Source: Ectocarpus siliculosus (taxonomy: Eukaryota > Sar > Phaeophyceae > Ectocarpales > Ectocarpaceae). From it: a DNA stretch of 18,990 bases. The stretch spans positions 3,345,841-3,364,830 of the forward strand of contig FN649752.1 in assembly GCA_000310025.1 (NCBI GenBank), read 5' to 3'. The number at the start of each line of letters is the position of its first letter. The first letter of the stretch is position 1. A program made the position numbers and the translations under genes. A model generated the notes under the pieces. It was not told where the DNA came from. It saw only the letters and a list, made by a program, of their open reading frames with translations, and searched no databases. Below are positions 17,060 to 18,990 of this stretch, one piece after another.

Positions 17060-18990
17060 GCTCTCTCTCTCTCATGTGCAGCAGTCGAAAACGCTGTGCC
17101 CCTCGGCGGCACACCTCTCGTTTCGATATCAGAGAAGGCGCTCAAGAATGACTGCACGACGAAACTCGCCCAGAAGCCAACCAAGACACCTCGGATGACA
17201 TTCGTAACGGAGACCAAGCACCACTAGCGCGCGTCCTCGTTTTAACTGACCGCGGTACTAACACAGAGAACGGTGGGGTGCGGGCTCCCACACACACTTT
17301 ATTAGCAGCCAGAACCGGGAGCTTTGTTCCTGACGCGTCCAGCACTCACTGCTGTGTGTGCAACACACGAGGCATATGTCTGAGAACTGCAATGTCTCCG
17401 TCGTTTTCGTTCAATTGGTGACCCTGGGGCTTCGCATCAGTACAAATACCCCACCTCCGATTCGGAGGTCTTCGCCCCTTTCGCTAGCGCGGTCGCCTCC
17501 GACTCCGCCAGCATCCTCCCCAGCCGTGCGACCACCCCCTGGTGTAGACCCCGCTTCCCTTCCATCGCGACCCCTTCCCACACACCCAATACCCTACGAA
17601 ACGCCTTCTTCGACGTCTCCAACCCCTCCCGCCCGGGGTCGGAAGGAGCCGCTGCCGCCGCGGGCGCTGCCGCCGCGGGCGCTGTCGCCGCGGGCGCTGT
17701 CGCCGCCGGGGGTGTCGCCGCCGGGGGCGCCGCCGCCCGGGGCGCCGCCCTCGCCTCCTCACGCTTGCCCCCCGCTCCCCCAAGAACTTTCTGTGGCTGC
17801 TTGGCACCACCACCCTTGTCCACCGTGTCCACTTCCATCGTAGACCTAACCGGTTCCGGCGCCGATACTGCCCTGGCGCTGCCATCCCCGGATCTCCTCT
17901 TCCCCCCGCCCTCATCACCCGATGTCGACCCCCGCGCCCTTTTGCTCCCCACGGCCTCGGCGCCACTGCTGCCGCCGCTGTCCTCTGGAGGGGGGCGGTT
18001 CTTAGCCGTGGCTAGTTCTGGGCCGAGGGCGTTCAAGACGTGGCCTAGGAGGGTGTCGAGGTCACCGAGAGGGAAGCCCTTCGTGCGGTTCTGCTTGTAG
18101 CCCGGAGGCGGTGGGTGGGGCATCTTGCCCTTGGAGGCCGAAGACGTGGCGAGCTCCGCCACATCGCGTCGGTTCCTCGCCGTGAGGGCTACCACACGGA
18201 CTTGAGGAGGAGGAGGACGAGGAGGAGGAGAAGGCGAAGCTGCTTCACAGCGTTTGCAGCGGGGGGAGGGAGGCGAGGGAGGGGGGAGTATATGTCTGCG
18301 AAAGTGCTAATATTGTGTGTGCGGTGCCTTAGATTACCACCTGATGATGGCCGAGAAGTAACAAGAGTCGAGACAATCAATGGCTGGGTGAAGAGAAACG
18401 AAACCGGACAGACTGAACCGATTTTGTCCAGCTGGGGTGCATGGTACGGCGACACGCCGTGAAAAACACCGATGCACGGCACGGCGGAACTCTGGAGGTT
18501 TCTGGAGGTTTTAGCATTAGCAACAGAGAGCACACAAGACTTGTCTCTGCCCGCTACAACATCGTCGTCATATACCCGAGAGCTATCACGGCTACACGCC
18601 CACCACAACCCACGGCCGGTACAGTAACGAACCAGCACCAAGCGTTCCGAACAACACTGGGAATGATGTTGGTGTACTACCATACAAGCCAAAGACGAAA
18701 ACGCCCCTCCCCACTGACGGCGACTACAAGGTGCTCTTATCACCTGCTCGGGCTGCCTTTGGCCGTTCCCTCGGACGGGCGGGGAGCTTTATTCGTCCCC
18801 GGAGCGTCGAGTTGCCGTCCACCGCAGCCTTCGCCTCCCCGTCCGACCCCGACAACGCCGCGGCCGTCGCCAAACGCTGCACGCTCCTGCTCGCTCCGGG
18901 GGCGACTTTGAGCAGCCGGAGACAGGCACTCCTGAGTGAGCTCGCGGCGTCATGCAGCCCCTTGGGCGCGGGGCCCACCCCTCCCCCCCC
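10860..18990 (-). CDS. SYMPK: Symplekin, mRNA 3'-end processing scaffold (5' end outside window)
   Basis: Symplekin (yeast Pta1, plant ESP4) is the nuclear scaffold joining CPSF and CstF in pre-mRNA cleavage and polyadenylation; its N-terminal HEAT repeats bind the CTD phosphatase Ssu72. Exons in transcription order: 18990-18744, 18200-17455, 16817-16436, 16085-15901, 15466-15341, 14988-14434, 13868-13767, 13004-12843, 12174-11980, 11504-11361, 10973-10860. All join in phase, giving about 985 codons. Order and spacing follow human symplekin as I remember it: A-L-E-L-V before C-D-I, G-L-V-A-L-K-D-L-I, V-R-L-S-L-Y-F-A-L-C, Y-I-V-P-I-L-G-G-L, P-A-E-L-V-V-V-L, L-L-M-R-T-V-M, L-W-K-G-F-L-R-C. The first 200-250 residues lie beyond the right edge. 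The poorly conserved tail of animal symplekin is absent. Identity is secure; some splice sites are less so. Confidence 0.88.
11013..11026. repeat. Poly-G run
   Basis: A nearly pure G tract in the last symplekin intron (poly-C on the coding strand), upstream of the last acceptor, where it lengthens the pyrimidine tract. Confidence 0.8.
11361..11504 (-). CDS. SYMPK: Symplekin exon, LWKGFLRC block
   Basis: 48 codons from VWTSDGLWKGFLRCAKMMAK, matching human V-W-E-G-F-I-K-C-C-Q-R-T-K, through VQLPEKKLKEAL, matching L-Q-L-P-P-Q-Q-L. The acceptor TCAAG lies only about 26 bases after a (CA)n run on this strand. Donor GTGTGG. Confidence 0.86.
11531..11580. repeat. (GT)25 microsatellite
   Basis: Fifty uninterrupted bases of GT, in the symplekin intron 11505-11979. 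On the transcribed strand it is (CA)n ending about 26 bases before a 3' splice site. Confidence 0.95.
11836..11847. repeat. Poly-C run
   Basis: Twelve C residues followed by a CT-rich stretch inside a symplekin intron. Likely prone to length error in sequencing. Confidence 0.85.
11980..12174 (-). CDS. SYMPK: Symplekin exon, LLMRTV block of the C-terminal domain
   Basis: Acceptor CACACAG, donor GTGCGC, 65 codons. IPLLLMRTVMVSVATFPELK aligns with human L-P-M-L-L-M-R-T-V-I-Q-S-L-T-M-Y-P-R-L. A short Gly/Asn insert (TAGQNGGGV) precedes it. Confidence 0.87.
12181..12226. repeat. (GTG)n and G-rich tract
   Basis: GTG units run into long G tracts immediately next to the symplekin exon at 11980-12174. 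On the coding strand this is the C-rich pyrimidine tract before that exon's acceptor. Confidence 0.75.
12843..13004 (-). CDS. SYMPK: Symplekin exon, PAELVVVL block
   Basis: Acceptor CTGCAG, donor GTGATG, 54 codons. VIRAAFRRL and YKPAELVVVLNQSD align with human V-K-E-V-F-N-R-L and L-N-P-G-E-L-L-I-A-L-H-N-I-D. It ends ALSLCLENK, matching human A-T-N-L-C-F-A-E-R. Confidence 0.85.
13767..13868 (-). CDS. SYMPK: Symplekin exon, YIVPILGGL block
   Basis: Acceptor TTTAG, donor GTGAGC, 34 codons. GVEYIVPILGGLGREGVMAE aligns with human D-V-R-F-L-I-P-V-L-N-G-L-E-K-K-E-V-I. Phase 0 at both ends. Confidence 0.83.
13875..13887. repeat. Poly-C run
   Basis: A C run followed by AAAA, next to the acceptor of the symplekin exon 13767-13868. 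On the coding strand it is a G-rich run shortly before the TTTAG acceptor. Confidence 0.8.
14434..14988 (-). CDS. SYMPK: Symplekin exon, poly-Glu insert and start of the conserved C-terminal region
   Basis: Begins EDLLDFEG, followed by a run of Glu and a Pro/Ala-rich stretch, then RVRLSLYFALCVKSRPMLSG matching human Q-C-L-Y-L-Y-L-A-L-L, KDGLKAELPLLARA, and PSPEMVAAVRRLRETRL matching human P-S-P-E-L-V-K-R-V-R-D-L. It ends with a second acidic insert (AEAEAEAVVKEEEEEVGK) not present in human. Donor GTGGGC. Confidence 0.83.
15341..15466 (-). CDS. SYMPK: Symplekin exon, charged linker
   Basis: Acceptor ATTGCAG. ALASVRPPEVNKVEKKVKEE continues the human L-N-Y-L-Q-L-L-V-H-P-N-P-P-S-V-L position. 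The left edge is uncertain: a GTGGGC donor gives 15341, whereas a GC-type donor (GAG/GCGAGT) would end the exon at 15359. Both keep the frame. Confidence 0.65.
15901..16085 (-). CDS. SYMPK: Symplekin exon, GLVALKDLI block
   Basis: GLVALKDLIFHKP matches human G-M-S-T-L-R-D-L-I-x-K-R-P, and NDVRTKAVRLTSNLLW matches D-K-V-R-S-Q-A-L-L-F-I-K-R-M-Y. The donor is GTGGGT. I chose the acceptor GAAG (exon starts 16085) because it keeps phase and alignment. The frame stays open upstream, but the next AG (before 16161) is out of phase. Confidence 0.8.
16436..16817 (-). CDS. SYMPK: Symplekin exon, central helical region
   Basis: Acceptor AAAAG, donor GTGAGG. VVAEVVEFMTKDYRKRFKAA aligns with the human L-S-F-I-L-E-D-V-R-A-R-x-D-L-A region, and PAALELVCTLCD with human E-S-A-L-E-V-V-R-K-Y-C-E. 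A run of ten alanines (about 16683-16730) interrupts the alignment where human has a short loop. Confidence 0.82.
17011..17073. repeat. (CT)n microsatellite
   Basis: About 63 bases of CT with two CG interruptions inside the symplekin intron 16818-17454. It is (GA)n on the coding strand. Confidence 0.93.
17455..18200 (-). CDS. SYMPK: Symplekin exon, Lys/Gly and Ala/Pro-rich linker
   Basis: Acceptor CTCAAG follows a CTC-rich tract, and phase 1 matches the exon before it. It contains GYKQNRTKGFPLGDLDTLLG, then KRARG/GKRR basic patches (possible nuclear localisation signals), then an Ala/Pro repeat coded by a diverged GC-rich minisatellite at about 17650-17755. It ends in a helical part (KKAFRRVLGVWEGVAMEGKR). 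Human symplekin has a similarly disordered linker here. Confidence 0.75.
18744..18990 (-). CDS. SYMPK: Symplekin exon (partial), end of the N-terminal HEAT domain
   Basis: Donor GTGATA follows a one-base-open codon. LRSACLRLLKVAPGAS...VQRLATAAAL aligns with the human helices that end the N-terminal Ssu72-binding HEAT domain. The right limit is the window edge; the G-rich last bases may be intron or low-complexity coding. Confidence 0.65.

Noticed and set aside
17437-18100. Plus-strand Pro/Ser-rich ORFs around 17358-18100
   Set aside because: Antisense of the symplekin Ala/Pro linker exon. The proline runs are just the complement of its GC-rich repeat.

Overview
The window is nuclear DNA of an intron-rich eukaryote. 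Both well-supported genes are split by many GT-AG introns of about 170-1160 bp. Coding DNA is GC-rich with C/G-ending codons, and the introns hold long dinucleotide runs (GT, CT) and degenerate tandem repeats. This fits a multicellular brown alga (Ectocarpus-like stramenopile), but that is an inference from style; nothing here names the species.

Left end (1-2900): one short exon at 10-221 encodes a good signal peptide and ends at a consensus splice donor, so it may be the first exon of a secreted protein whose other exons I cannot find. From 540 to about 1950 I see no gene, only two neighbouring hairpins near 1195-1254. From about 1960 to 2790 there is a degenerate tandem array (unit about 130-155 bp) that repeatedly carries a near-palindromic core, GTTATTCAGATGAGTAAC.

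Centre (2929-8561, plus strand): six exons join in phase into a protein of about 1,085 residues. It resembles a transposase-like family that I recall as unnamed multicopy proteins in invertebrates and fish. It has a Cys-rich zinc-binding region, then a probable RNase H-like DDE core (D-F-Q-E / D-E-V-Q-S-x-H-W, T-D-N-C-x-x-Q-F-K, H-G-K-x-x-x-D-x-x-G-G), then a long tail. The only lesion is one frameshift near 3215-3290. A second tandem array fills its longest intron (4825-5988), and copies of the GAGTAAC core lie in another intron (6775-7275). The arrays may belong to the same mobile element.

Middle (8562-10850): mostly non-coding. It holds a weak minus-strand exon candidate (8842-9073), a TATA-like site near 9337, and a plus-strand hypothetical ORF ending at 10098.

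Right half (10860-18990, minus strand): most of a symplekin gene (SYMPK/Pta1/ESP4, the scaffold of mRNA 3'-end processing). Eleven exons, about 985 codons, join in phase with residue-level similarity to human symplekin through the conserved C-terminal domain. The first part of the N-terminal HEAT domain lies beyond the right edge. The plus-strand ORF ending at 10098 converges on its 3' end.
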